From positions 5,002-59,703 of the forward strand of contig MU619395.1 in assembly GCA_025201805.1 (NCBI GenBank): a stretch of 54,702 bases of DNA, read 5' to 3'. The DNA comes from Parasitella parasitica. Lineage: Eukaryota > Mucoromycota > Mucoromycetes > Mucorales > Mucoraceae. Shown here in pieces: positions 45,281-54,702 of this stretch (position 1 is its first letter; each line of letters opens with the position of its first letter). Position numbers and translations under genes: made by a program. The notes under the pieces are model-generated. The model had not been told where the DNA came from, made no database searches, and saw nothing but the letters and a program-made list of their open reading frames with translations.

Positions 45281-46247
45281 ATGACCTCTGTTATATCTAG
45301 TTTATCAAAGGCCTCTTTCAATCATGGCTGTACAGATGTAGATATGGACCCAAAGCTAGAAACCACCCAGCATTACGACTTTAAATACATTGAACGTACA
45401 GTCTACTTGCTAGCAGACGCTGATAATGCGCTCGGTAAGAGTGTGAAAACAGCATTGCAAGTCATCGAGGAAGCATATCAGAGATATGGGTAATAGTATG
45501 CGGATTTTTACATTGAAGAAGAAAAAGTATTTACTATTTTACAGTCTTGATTCTGTTGCTCTTTCGTTTAATGGAGGAAAAGATTGCACAGTTTTGCTGC
45601 ATCTGGTAGCTGCTGTGATGTCTCGCTTGGGATATCAAGATGAATTTTTGCGTACGGTCTTTGTTACATACCCCAATCCTTTCCCTCATGTTGATGCGTT
45701 TGTAAAAGTTTGTATTCAACGTTATAAATTAAATTGCGTCTATATCCCTGGCCCCATGAAGCAGGCCCTGCAACAATATATCGATGGCTCATCGAGTCCT
45801 ACAAAAGCTATTTTCGTTGGCATCAGAAGAACAGATCCTTATGCCGGTAAGTTTTGCGGTCAACCTGGTGGTTTATCTTTTCTGATGACCCAAGCTGTAT
45901 TGTAGAGAAGCTATCCCATTTCAACAAAACAGATGAAGGGTGGCCAGATTTCATGCGTGTTCAGCCTATCATTGACTGGAACTACAAGAATATTTGGGAT
46001 TTCTTGCTTGAACTCAGGATACCTTATTGCTCGCTCTATGACGAAGGGTAAATTGCATTGACTTGTCGAATCAAAGTGGGATATAACTAATGTAAATTAC
46101 AGTTACACATCGCTAGGTAGTATGGAGAATACCCACCCAAATCCAGAGCTGAAGGACGATAGCCAGCCCAGCGGATATAGACATGCCTGTATGCTTACCA
46201 ACGAGCTGCATGAACGTGATGGAAGAGAAGGATCTTCCAAAAAGTAG
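45281..46247 (+). CDS. FAD1: FAD synthase (FMN adenylyltransferase), yeast FAD1 type (265 aa, 4 exons)
   Basis: Spliced as 45281-45489, 45545-45846, 45906-46047, 46103-46247 (798 nt). The protein is a single PAPS-reductase-like domain: the P-loop-like [14 protein letters not shown] (from residue 77), [32 protein letters not shown] across intron 2, the substrate-binding [20 protein letters not shown], and [13 protein letters not shown] across intron 3. It transfers AMP from ATP to FMN to make FAD in the cytosol. The N-terminal molybdopterin-binding domain of animal enzymes is absent, as in yeast. The C-terminus carries a family-typical [10 protein letters not shown] segment. All four exons join in phase and no damage is seen, so this gene survives beside the decayed pair to its left. 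Confidence 0.95.
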
Positions 46248-46706
46248 AGAATGTGCACACCATACAGAGTTTTGTAGATAGATGACAAATACTATATAAT
46301 AGATTTATTTTTATTTTACTTTATAAATGTTGATTTGGCTTGCTGAAATGGGGTGAAGGGTTTCCAGTGTGTAACATATGAGCGTTGGCAGTGCTGATTT
46401 GCAGAAACGCAATATGCCGTGGATGGTACCCTGCTGCTTCCGACACTCTTTTGTGCTTAACAATATACTGCAAGTTAAATGTGCGATAGCTGCTCTTCAA
46501 GCAAAATGTCATCGAACCCTCAGTTTCGATAACACAGTGCAAACGAAGATTGTCGATCCAAAAATAAACTTTTCCAGTGTGTTACAAAAATTTAACAAAA
46601 AAAAAAAAGATCGTCTCCCTTTTTTTTTAACCATAATTCTTTTTGTATATCTTTCTCTTTCTCATCTTTGCTTTCCATTTCTTTTTGTTGTGTAAATTCG
46701 GGAGAG
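46248..46706. other. Intergenic region between FAD synthase and the membrane protein gene
   Basis: About 460 bp with a polypurine tract near 46597 and pyrimidine-rich sequence just upstream of ATG 46707. The frame 46378-46695 (+) has no recognisable feature. Confidence 0.5.
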
Positions 46707-48453
46707 ATGCAGCCACCGGATTCAGAAAATAGGTTGTTGTTGAGCATCACCTTATTACTAGCACTTTTTTTTACAGCATTTTACATTGTTTATATACCGC
46801 CATCAAAAGATACCTCAAGGACCGACAGATTGGCACAGCAAAACAAACTGAACAATCCTGCCAAAGCGAAAGAGAATCCCTGTGATAAAGTTGATATTTT
46901 ATGGCTGTAAGTAGCATCTTGACGTATACTCAACTCAATTGTAAACTTTTTGTTTTCCAGAGCCAGTGACAGAATATACTGGGATGGTTGGACTGATAAA
47001 GCAATGTTTATGAGAAAAGATGGTACCTTGACCAAAGGGAATGTATACATCGACGAAGGAGATGAGATATGTGTGGTTGTTCTGGTAAAAAATATTACCA
47101 CTTGTAGGAAAGAAAATGGGGCTAAAAAATTATACTCTGTAGCTTGGACCCACACCAGCTCAATCCTCGATCAAAGATGAGGATCATCTCGGCACCAAAG
47201 ATAGCATAGCGCTATTTGCAACTGGCAATTCAACGAAAATTACTATTGAGCTACAAGCACACAAGACACAGACGAATGCCTACTTTGCTCCTGTTAGATT
47301 TACACAAGCCGATACTTACAGATTAGACGCAATAGATGAATACAGATCCTATTTTTGGGAAGCCCCCATTCTACACAACTATAAACCTTACCGATTTCAG
47401 TCCCAGAACTATTTGATAGTGTCTAAATCAGAGATTCCAACAAGATTACCAATTTGCCGAAACGATACTGATATACAAGGCATATGGGTCAATGCTACTG
47501 TTTTTAAAAAGTCAAACAGTAGATCTATGTATACTATGTTTGAAAACAACGAAAATCAATTTGTTCACAACGGTAAAGTGTTTGTCCCTGACAGCTGCCA
47601 GTTAGAATTCAAGAGTGAAGGACAGGCAATCGCTTGCCTTGGAACGAGAACAGTGCATGTCTGGGCCGATAATAACCTCAGAAGGTAGGTTAGCCATTAT
47701 GTTTACATAAATAAGAATATTTGTAATATAGCTAATCCCTTGTTCACATCATTTTATATACAAAGAAATCTGAAAGCTATCAACTTTAACAGGAGCAGTA
47801 GATGGTGCGACTTTGAAGCTATATCCAAAATCAAGAACGATTCTGAGAGACGAAAGCAGTCTGCTTGTATTTGCAATGATAATGACGAAGATACAACGCA
47901 ATACTCCTGGATAACAGACCCTCATGTTCCGCTAGAATTTGACAACTCGTGGGATATCCATACAGAGTTTTTCTACAACAATGTTGGTGGTAGCCTTACA
48001 GCAAACAATCCAAAAATCTTTGAACGAATGAAGCAATACGCCACCAACAGCACCAGTACTAAAGCTGACATTGTTATTATTGGCCTTGGCAACGACGATG
48101 TCCAGGGGCTGAAAGTATCACTGAACGATTTCGCAAATGCGTTCCGACAAATGTTAATCAATGCGCGACATGTATATCCAACACAACCCATCATCATCCG
48201 TACTCCTCAATATTTTTGCTGTGGAACCCTTTACACATCTTCCTGGAATACTGGTCGTAGTTTGACTTTCAGTAACATTGTGCGCAATCTTGTTTATTCT
48301 TTTGAGAACATGCTGCTTTGGGATGTGCATCGCTTAGGCACAGAAGAAACTATTTGCCATCCCCAGGGAACAAGTTATTCTAGCCGGAATGTCGTCAGCA
48401 TGGAAAATCAGTTTCTCTACAGTTTAATTTGCTCTGCTGCTCGATCAGTTTAA
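46707..48453 (+). CDS. Type II membrane protein, SGNH/PC-esterase or NXPE-like (517 aa, 4 exons)
   Basis: Spliced as 46707-46906, 46961-47084, 47143-47684, 47766-48453 (1554 nt). Residues 9-30 form a single membrane anchor (LLLSITLLLALFFTAFYIVY) after a short cytoplasmic tail. A beta-rich domain with DRIYWDGWTDKAMF, DEGDEICVVV and VRFTQADTYRLD resembles the Ig/filamin-like part of NXPE-type proteins. The SGNH-like part starts at the exon 3/4 junction (TVHVWADNNLRR), where esterases of this fold usually read G-D-S, continues with IVIIGLGNDD and ends WDVHRLGTEETICHP, the position of the DxxH block. N-glycosylation sequons are present. Likely a Golgi or secretory-pathway protein acting on glycans; with Ala-Asp-Asn in place of Gly-Asp-Ser it may lack esterase activity. 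The two frames that end in stops at 47178 and 47688 are joined by the introns given. Confidence 0.7.
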
Positions 48454-49099
48454 TAAAATCAACGTATAGTAGCAACCAATTTTTCTTTTTTGTGCATTTA
48501 TTCTTCACCGCATCTTACGATATAATACATTAGAAACCACAATTTCTGCTTTCAAACGCTGTAACTGGATTCCAAAATGTAAAGCAGCACCACTTCGAAT
48601 CCACTTGATAAAGCCAAAAGTAAACTATACGCCACTTGGTCCTGATTGTGCTCACTACAAAATAGCGCACTACCCGCTGTTTTCCATTGATTTATGGTTT
48701 TCAAATGTAAAAGAAGAAAGTAATTTCTCAGGAAGAGAAATTATTCAAATAAAACGGTTGTGCATTAATCAGGTAAAGATCTCGTTTACTGTCTGGAAAA
48801 TATATTGGTATAGATATAACCTGAGTATAATTTTATAATAAAGAACCCAAACTTGATTGTAATTGTAATTTTACAACGTTTTTTTTTATATGTTTTTATT
48901 TTCAAATTTACTGCTATTCTTTTACAAATAAGGAATAAGCTGCAAGTTGTAATTGAACCTCTTGCAAGCTTCTGGCCTTATTCAAAGAATACATCAAGAT
49001 CAGATCGCGGGATGTCGGGAAGATATCATCTGGCCCAACCTTTTCTTTAATGTTAAATAGAAAGATAGGTCTGTCCTGGAAATGCTGTGATTTAATAAG
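48454..49099. other. Intergenic region with a small coding-like remnant
   Basis: AT-rich. On the minus strand 48914-49090 reads HFQDRPIFLFNIKEKVGPDD and then TSRDLILMYSLNKARSLQEV, with protein-like composition but no start or recognised domain. It is probably a gene or transposon fragment cut off by the inverted-repeat element to its right. Confidence 0.35.
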
Positions 49100-49607
49100 G
49101 TTTGACACTTCTTGTCAAACATCAAATGTTATGAGGATAAACATTGACTGGGATATATTTTAGTATAAACAGAGATCATATCTTATATCAATTAAAGTCT
49201 TCCGTTTGTATCTGGTCTTATTCAGAAAAAGTCTTTATTACTTCTTTCATATAACATTTACACAACATTTCGCTAAGCCCTTTTACACAGGCACAAAAGC
49301 CTGCTCACTTCATTCATTGATTCACTTCACTAACTCTTCCGCTGTTTAGGATATAGATCAAATCTTAGCGGAAATGTATTATACTCTGTATAATACATCG
49401 CACATGTTATGCCAGGTCTTGAAATTGAGCACAACAGGCGATTGTATGTGATATAAAAATATAAGAATGTAATAAAGACTTAGTTTACCAGATACAAAAC
49501 TATTGATTTATTGATTGACAAGAAGCTGTCTATTTATATTAGAATAAATCTATCTAAATCAATCTATAAAATACAATCAGGTCATGTTTGACATTTAATT
49601 GTCAAAC
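49100..49607. mobile_element. Inverted-repeat element of about 508 bp (MITE-like or two opposed LTR fragments)
   Basis: Both ends carry a small hairpin of the same word: GTTTGACA/TGTCAAAC at 49100-49107/49113-49120 and at 49586-49593/49600-49607. Inward, the two halves are imperfect reverse complements for about 140 bp. Examples are TTTGTATCTGGT near 49207 against ACCAGATACAAA near 49489, and AAGTCTTTATTA near 49230 against TAATAAAGACTT near 49471. AAG flanks both outer ends. No coding capacity. It could be a foldback MITE or a pair of related LTRs in opposite orientation. Confidence 0.65.
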
Positions 49608-50259
49608 AAGATTATAACACAGTAGTAGTCAGAGCAAGACCTATTTCTATATTTAATCAGCTAATCGTAATGAATGTGAATCGTTCATCGATAAGTTGAG
49701 CTTCGCAATTTAGAATAAGTAGAACCCCAATAGATGGTTTCTTATACAAGACATTCTATTGAATACTTCTATTCACTAGATAGAATAATCGATGCCTTTT
49801 AACCATAGATTCGATCAGGAACGGTTGCCATGACAACTGAGTTGAAATAGTATTCTATGGATACAACAATACAGCGAGCATGAGTAGAAATGCGTAGTAG
49901 AATGGGATAACTTTATTTAGACATGGCAAAGAGACATGGGTGGTGCCATTGAATGGCTGATCTTTATCCCAATACAGAGTGGCGATATTGTTTAACATTT
50001 GGTTCCTAAAATCGGTGTTAAATCCTGATGAATATTCTTTAACCAAAGCTAGTATAAAGAACTTTCTATCCTTTATACGTATCTATGCTCTCGAATTACT
50101 GCTAATTCAAAAACTCTTATCCACCAAACCTCTAGGGATTGGCCCACGGCGTACACAATTATTCCTCATCCTAGACCATGGTCCTATTGCTGCTGCACTT
50201 ATTTAATCTTTGAATAGCAAAATGAATATATTCAGTTCTAATTCTTAACAAGACAAACA
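49608..50259. other. Intergenic region with a minus-strand coding remnant
   Basis: A minus-strand frame at 49855 to about 50080 reads KFFILALVKEYSSGFNTDF, then QMLNNIATLYWDKDQPF and a hydrophobic C-terminus (FYYAFLLMLAVLLYP, stop at 49855). The tail resembles a GPI or membrane-anchor signal. Upstream frames contain stops. I take it as the 3' end of a decayed gene of unknown family. Confidence 0.35.
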
Positions 50260-50563
50260 GCAAAACAAACACTGTCTTATGCGCCATAAGAACAGGCATG
50301 ATCATCGCTATCTGAGCATAACTTGCTTTCCACTGGGCGATGTCTCTATTAAAAGTTATCTGCAAAACCAGTTTTATTTTTCAATATTTATCATAAATAT
50401 TGAATATTTGCTCATAACTTGTGCTAAAATAACAGTAGAACCGAGATCTAACTAGGAAAACTTAGCCTTGACTTGGAGCTATTTGCCAACAACATTTGCA
50501 TCTATGTTTTTATTGATATCTACAGAATTATCAGATGATATCACAAATTTACATATCAGAATT
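50260..50563. repeat. Tandem direct repeat, unit 1
   Basis: Unit 1 of a duplication with a 336-bp period. Shared landmarks include ACTGTCTTATGCGCCATAAG, CATAACTTGCTTTCCACTGG and a perfect 19-base palindrome AATATTTATCATAAATATT. No coding frame is conserved between the units. Confidence 0.85.
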
Positions 50564-50595
50564 GCATATAATCGATGATAGGCCTCCATAAACAG

Positions 50596-50899
50596 CAAAA
50601 TAAAACACTGTCTTATGCGCCATAAGTACAGGCATGATCATCGCTATATGAGCATAACTTGCTTTCCACTGGGCGACCTTTCCATCACAAGTTATCTGCA
50701 AAAACAGTTTTATTTTTCAATATTTATCATAAATATTGTATATTTGCTCATAACTTGTGCTAAAATGACCTTAGAACCAAGATCTAACTTGGAAAACTTA
50801 GCATTGAATTGGCACTATCTGGCAACAAAATTGGCATCCATGTTTTTATAGATGCCTATAAAGTTAGCAGATGATATCATAAATTTACATATCAGAATT
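50596..50899. repeat. Tandem direct repeat, unit 2
   Basis: Unit 2, offset exactly 336 bp from unit 1 at both ends, so no net insertion or deletion has accumulated despite many base changes. The AATATTTATCATAAATATT palindrome is unchanged. A 32-bp spacer separates the units. Confidence 0.85.
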
Positions 50900-50945
50900 C
50901 TTCTTTGTTATATGCATTTGAAACGTTTTTATCTGGCTATATTAT

Positions 50946-51377
50946 TGTTGAGATCTGCAAGATCGAAATAAGAAAAGTATAATATAAAACGTTGAATTAA
51001 CGAGATACAAAAACTTGAGATTACTTTATTAAAGATTCAACTTTGCATCTGCTATTTATACTTTTTACAACAACATAAATTTTTGGGGACTTATTTAAAA
51101 TACTAGTCGATACTAATCGATAAGAATAATTTGCAAGCAACATCATATCCTTAACAGGGTACGATGTATTATTATACTACAAAGCTATTGATCTTTGATC
51201 TGACAGTACCTTATTGTTTGTCAATCATACAGATCTGTGTTACAGATAACCTTCCTGATTTGAAACAAAGACTTTATTCTCCTGCTTCGACAAGTATAAC
51301 AACACATCATTGGACAATCTCCAATCTTTAATTGAAGTACACCATCATGATCTCCTAACCTACATTATGGCAGATCA
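50946..51377 (+). mobile_element. 5' LTR of an LTR retrotransposon (second copy of the 4477-4892 LTR)
   Basis: 432 bp beginning TGTTGAGATC and ending ATGGCAGATCA. It shares with the LTR at 4477-4892 long blocks such as GCATCTGCTATTTATACTTT, ACAGGGTACGAT and ATCATTGGACAATCT. It is followed directly by TGGTGCC, so it is a 5' LTR in + orientation. No 3' LTR is seen before the window ends. Confidence 0.85.
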
Positions 51378-51775
51378 TGGTGCCAATTATACATTAATAG
51401 GCGAGAGCGGTCTCATCATCAACGGCGAAAATTTGAACCCGGTTCTCGTCACCAGGGAGAATCATGCGCCAAAGATTGCGCTTTAACCTCGCCGAGAGAA
51501 GGCGAGATATTGAATACAGTTACAATCCGCTTATCCCCAAAGTCGACTGGGATTACCCCCAAAATGAGCTTGGGGAATCTCATCAATAACGTGAGAGTTA
51601 TATGAATAACGATTATTTCCAAAGACAATTAAATAAAGAGACTACAAGCGATTATATCACGGAGAACGTAGGGTCTTTATTAAAGATTGAAAAGGAAGCC
51701 AGGATTGCTCTGGTCCTGGTTTCTAAAAGTCTTTATACAATTGCATTTGAATGTCAGTGTCAATATTGGAATTGA
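51378..51775 (+). pseudogene. Primer-binding site and gag-like remnant of the LTR retrotransposon
   Basis: TGGTGCC at 51378-51384 is the expected start of a tRNA primer site (complement of a ...GGCACCA 3' end). An ATG frame from 51464 begins MRQRLRFNLAERRRDIEYSY and continues through IPKVDWDYPQNELGE to a TAA near 51590, then reads on in the same frame (MNNDYFQRQLNKETTSDYI) to a TGA near 51775. The basic start and the internal stop suggest a decayed gag. No protease or polymerase follows; Helitron sequence takes over to the right. Confidence 0.6.
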
Positions 51776-52634
51776 GATGAGATTCAACCTTCAATTAATA
51801 GGCGAAAACCGACAAACGAACCAAATCCATTGAACTAACTGCACCCCCTCCAACTGAAGTCGATGAGGAAACTGAATAGCTTTTTTTTTAAAAAAAAATA
51901 TATTTTTAATAAATTCATTCATTCTCTTGTCTTTTATTCTTTTCATTTTTCTTTTCTTCTATCAACAATGTCTTTTTTTCAAATTTCGGCTGCAAGATAG
52001 AGACCTATCTATATTTACTGATGAGCAGAAAAAGCAAATACAAAAGTTTCAGAAGTTTATTAACAAAAAACCTAACGGGTATTTGTAAAAATCAGAAGAA
52101 ACACTAAAAAAAATAAAATACTTTTTAAGATGTTGTTTTATTTTATGTTAGGATGAGGAACTTTTCATGGCTATGAATAAACTATTGCTATTTATACTAA
52201 ATGTGAAATCTAAAGATAAAGAAATATACCATGATGGTGTGATGAATGATTGACCACTGAACCTGATAGAAAGATTGAAAGTAGTAGATGTTGATGAAGA
52301 TAGAAATTGCCAACTACAACATTAATTGGCGTACTGTAGATATAAAAAATAATTTATGGACTTGTTTATAAACAAGGTCTTTATGAACATACCTTTAGGT
52401 AACTTAGATGTTTATTAAAGTTTATATCACAAAATTGACATTAAAGTTGTACAATTCCGCAGGTAAACCAATGTACAACTCCTGTTCTATGACAGTATTG
52501 CTGTTTTTGCATGAAGTTGCTCTATCCAGAAGAGCAAAAATACCGTAAAATGCAGCATGTTGATGAACTTCCTTGCCTTGATTGGAAAATACAACCGATC
52601 ATCAAAGAATAAGGGAGAAGCAAAAGGGTTCTAT
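51776..52634. other. Decayed region between the LTR element and the Helitron gene
   Basis: AT-rich with T/A tracts near 51883-51910. A coding-like piece near 51995-52090 (SIFTDEQKKQIQKFQKFINK) and another near 52150-52220 are broken by stops. It may hold the decayed 5' part of the Helitron gene or of another repeat gene. Confidence 0.4.
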
Positions 52635-54702
52635 TATGGTATGCGAGAAGCATAAAAAGATAGAGGAGAGCAAAGTTGTCAGATTTGCCATTACTCGATC
52701 TGTAAATGCAAATCATGAATATCTAATTGCCTTTATAGGAGATTCGGTACCTGGACTGAGCGATTTAAATTATCGTGAAGGATCAGTTTTGTCACCAGTA
52801 AAGCTATATTCTCAAATTACCAGAAAATCGACATTCAAGCATGAACGAATAGGACATTATGTCATGACAGGCTCTGTGAGCGCCATGCACAATTATGAAT
52901 TTGCCCAAATGGCTCACGGTGGAGGAACATTGAGCTTATTTTTTCGACGCGGACAACCCGAAGCTATAAATGCAGACAAGGTCAAAGCAATGTATAGAGC
53001 ATTGCAAAATTTCAATCCTCTTCTTGCAAGGCACAATTTCCCAATGCTCACGTACGCATTAGTCAATTATCATGTTACTGAGAACAAAAATCATATTGGA
53101 TCTGCTACCAATTGGACAAACAATGCTCTTTTTGCTATGATGGAAGACACTAAAATCCTGAAGCTACGCCTGACCGTTTCAGAGATTTAATTATTGGAGA
53201 ATACAATGAGGGAAAGAGCATCAAATATTCTCACCCAAGTCTTTTAGCTCTTACCTTCCCTCATTTATTCTTCACGACAAGCTCTGGCCATTATTCCCTC
53301 ATGTCGAGCAAGAAACCGGCGCCAGAATGTTCTACTCCGTTAGAGCAGCTTGCGCTCGCAACAGTACGAGGCGAATTTCTTTCAAGCTTTGCAAAAATCT
53401 CGTTTACTGATGAGGGATAGAAGATTCGCAAAAGACCCTTGGTTTTTATTTTTCATGCTTGATCTAGTCGAAAAGATAAATATAGCAACTGCAAATTATT
53501 TTGTAGTGTCGACAAAGGGCAGAACCAAAAAATCAAAACAAAGCGACATCGTCAACAATACAACCAAAAAACTGAACAAGAATCTTGTATCAACTGTTCC
53601 TCCTCAAATTCGTTCTTCTTATGCTTACAAGCGCAAAAACTTTTTGGACCTACAATGCATTTTCGAGAATCTTGGATCTCCACAGCTATTTCTTACATTT
53701 GCATGCAATGAAAATAGCTTAGACTTCAAAGATTTGGTTCCTGACATTGCGCATCCATGGGATGACCCAGTAACTTTTGTAGCTCACTGGAAACGAAAAT
53801 GGTTAGAGTTTTTCAACAAATACGTCTTGGGTCATTTTACTGATCAGATTGTTGGCGTAAAAGAGCACAGCTGGGTTATGGAAATTCAAGACAGAGGAAG
53901 CCCTCACATCCACCTTGTACTATGGACCGAAAAAACCGTAGATCAACTTATTGATATAGATGTTCTTCACACAAGTTTTCCTCCAAACGTATCGCATAAT
54001 GATCCGTTAATGCATCACCTGGTCAATACTCATCAGTTGCATACTTGTAACGATAAGTGAGTATCTTAACACAATTTTCCAATGCAAAAACTAACTGCTA
54101 TATTATTATAAAAAGCTATTGCAAACGAGGCCAACCTGACCGACCATGCCGTTTTGGTTTTCCAAAACCTCAATCACCTGTAACATGTATATGGACAAAA
54201 ATCACCAAGTAATTTATAAGAGGGATGTTACTAATTGTATGGTAAACAATTATAATTCCTTATTTACTGGCTGTATTTAGAGCAAACATGAACATTCAGT
54301 ACAATGATGGCCCGCAGGCATTAAGATACCTTGCGAAATATATGGCGAAAGGCGATTATAGCACTTCTGTCACTTTTAAAAACGTTGGAAGAACCAATCA
54401 AGGTCACTATCAGAAATCAGCGTATGTGAAAGAGTCTGAGCACCTAAAGACAAGAATTGTTGGCGCTGTTGAAGCAGTATACGATTTGTTAGGCTGGCAC
54501 AAACACAGCAATTCAAGAAACGTTATATTCTTAAAAACAGCTTTGATTGGTCATAGTTCTTTGAGGATACGAGGCGACGTAAAGCAGCTACCCCAAGACT
54601 CGGAAGATATCTATGCCAAAGCTCGAATAGAAATTTACGAGAAACGAAATGGTGCAAACACTTTGACATTACCCCAGTTCTTTTGCTTTTATATTCGCAA
54701 AT
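52635..54702 (+). pseudogene. Helitron Rep/helicase gene, frameshifted 5' part, leaves right edge
   Basis: The first frame (52635-53190) includes GHYVMTGSVSAMHNYEF. In the next frame comes PDRFRDLIIGEYNEGKS then HPSLLALTFPHLF, the conserved Helitron segment before the Rep domain. Around 53290-53400 a further frame change leads to MRDRRFAKDPWFLFFMLDLV. From there the gene is intact: RSSYAYKRKNFLDLQCIFEN, LGSPQLFLTFACNE, the HUH nuclease motif RGSPHIHLVLW (near 53906-53930), introns at 54057-54115 and 54209-54280, and the tyrosine motif ALRYLAKYMAKGDY. The frame is then open (VEAVYDLLGWHKHSNSRNVI, QLPQDSEDIY) to the window edge. The helicase domain would lie outside. Rep nicks and transfers DNA in rolling-circle transposition. 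Frameshifts at 53170-53400 make this copy non-functional as read. Confidence 0.85.

Noticed and set aside
51401-51500. A functional tRNA gene
   Set aside because: The B-box-like word lacks a proper T-stem and the acceptor pairing is in the wrong register.

Overview
The window looks like a stretch of nuclear genome from an early-diverging, AT-rich fungus, most likely Mucoromycota (Mucorales-like); I cannot name the species. The grounds are: protein genes cut by short introns (about 50-70 bp, GTAAGT-like donors, TAG/CAG/AAG acceptors) that I could splice into uninterrupted frames; typical fungal families (WOPR regulator, CLU1, MON2, EFR3, yeast-type single-domain FAD synthase); and DIRS-type, LTR and Helitron element debris. 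There are two assembly gaps, at 29847-30021 and 41893-41902, both against long A/T homopolymers. I saw no rRNA, tRNA or CRISPR.

Layout. 1-5760: a DIRS-like retrotransposon on the minus strand (reverse transcriptase running off the left edge, gag-like ORF), then two diverged direct copies of a non-coding repeat. The second copy carries a solo LTR, and the first shows the matching empty site. 6150-25530: compact genes: a SET-domain protein (+), an SH3 protein (-), EFR3 (+), a secreted isochorismatase-family protein (-), a SAM plus HMG-box protein (-), CLU1 (-), a coiled-coil protein (-), a glutathione transferase (+). 25560-28708 is a long gene-poor stretch before a bZIP gene (+). 30066-36156 is MON2 (-, 11 exons). 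After another gene-poor stretch come a WOPR regulator (+, 38854) and a protein built on an integrase-type HHCC zinc finger (-, 41105). 42744-44412 holds two adjacent, divergent, broken genes: a PhyH-family Fe(II)/2-oxoglutarate dioxygenase and a PhnZ-like HD-domain oxygenase. 45281-48453: FAD synthase (+) and a type II membrane protein resembling SGNH/PC-esterase proteins (+). 49100-54702 is a repeat-rich end: an inverted-repeat element, a 336-bp-period tandem duplication, an LTR with primer site and gag remnant, and a decayed Helitron Rep gene leaving the right edge.

Functional picture. EFR3 (plasma-membrane PI4-kinase scaffold), MON2 (late-Golgi/endosome traffic) and the SH3 protein belong to membrane and actin trafficking. 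CLU1 serves mitochondrial distribution and mRNA binding, and FAD synthase makes the flavin cofactor. Regulators are the SAM-HMG, bZIP and WOPR proteins, the SET protein and probably the HHCC protein. The most interesting system is the dioxygenase/HD-oxygenase pair: in bacteria this pair (PhnY/PhnZ, TmpA/TmpB) breaks the C-P bond of aminoethylphosphonates. Here it appears as a head-to-head fungal pair in which both members are pseudogenes. Exon coordinates come from manual splicing and total lengths were checked for divisibility by three; family names come from motif recognition, not searches.
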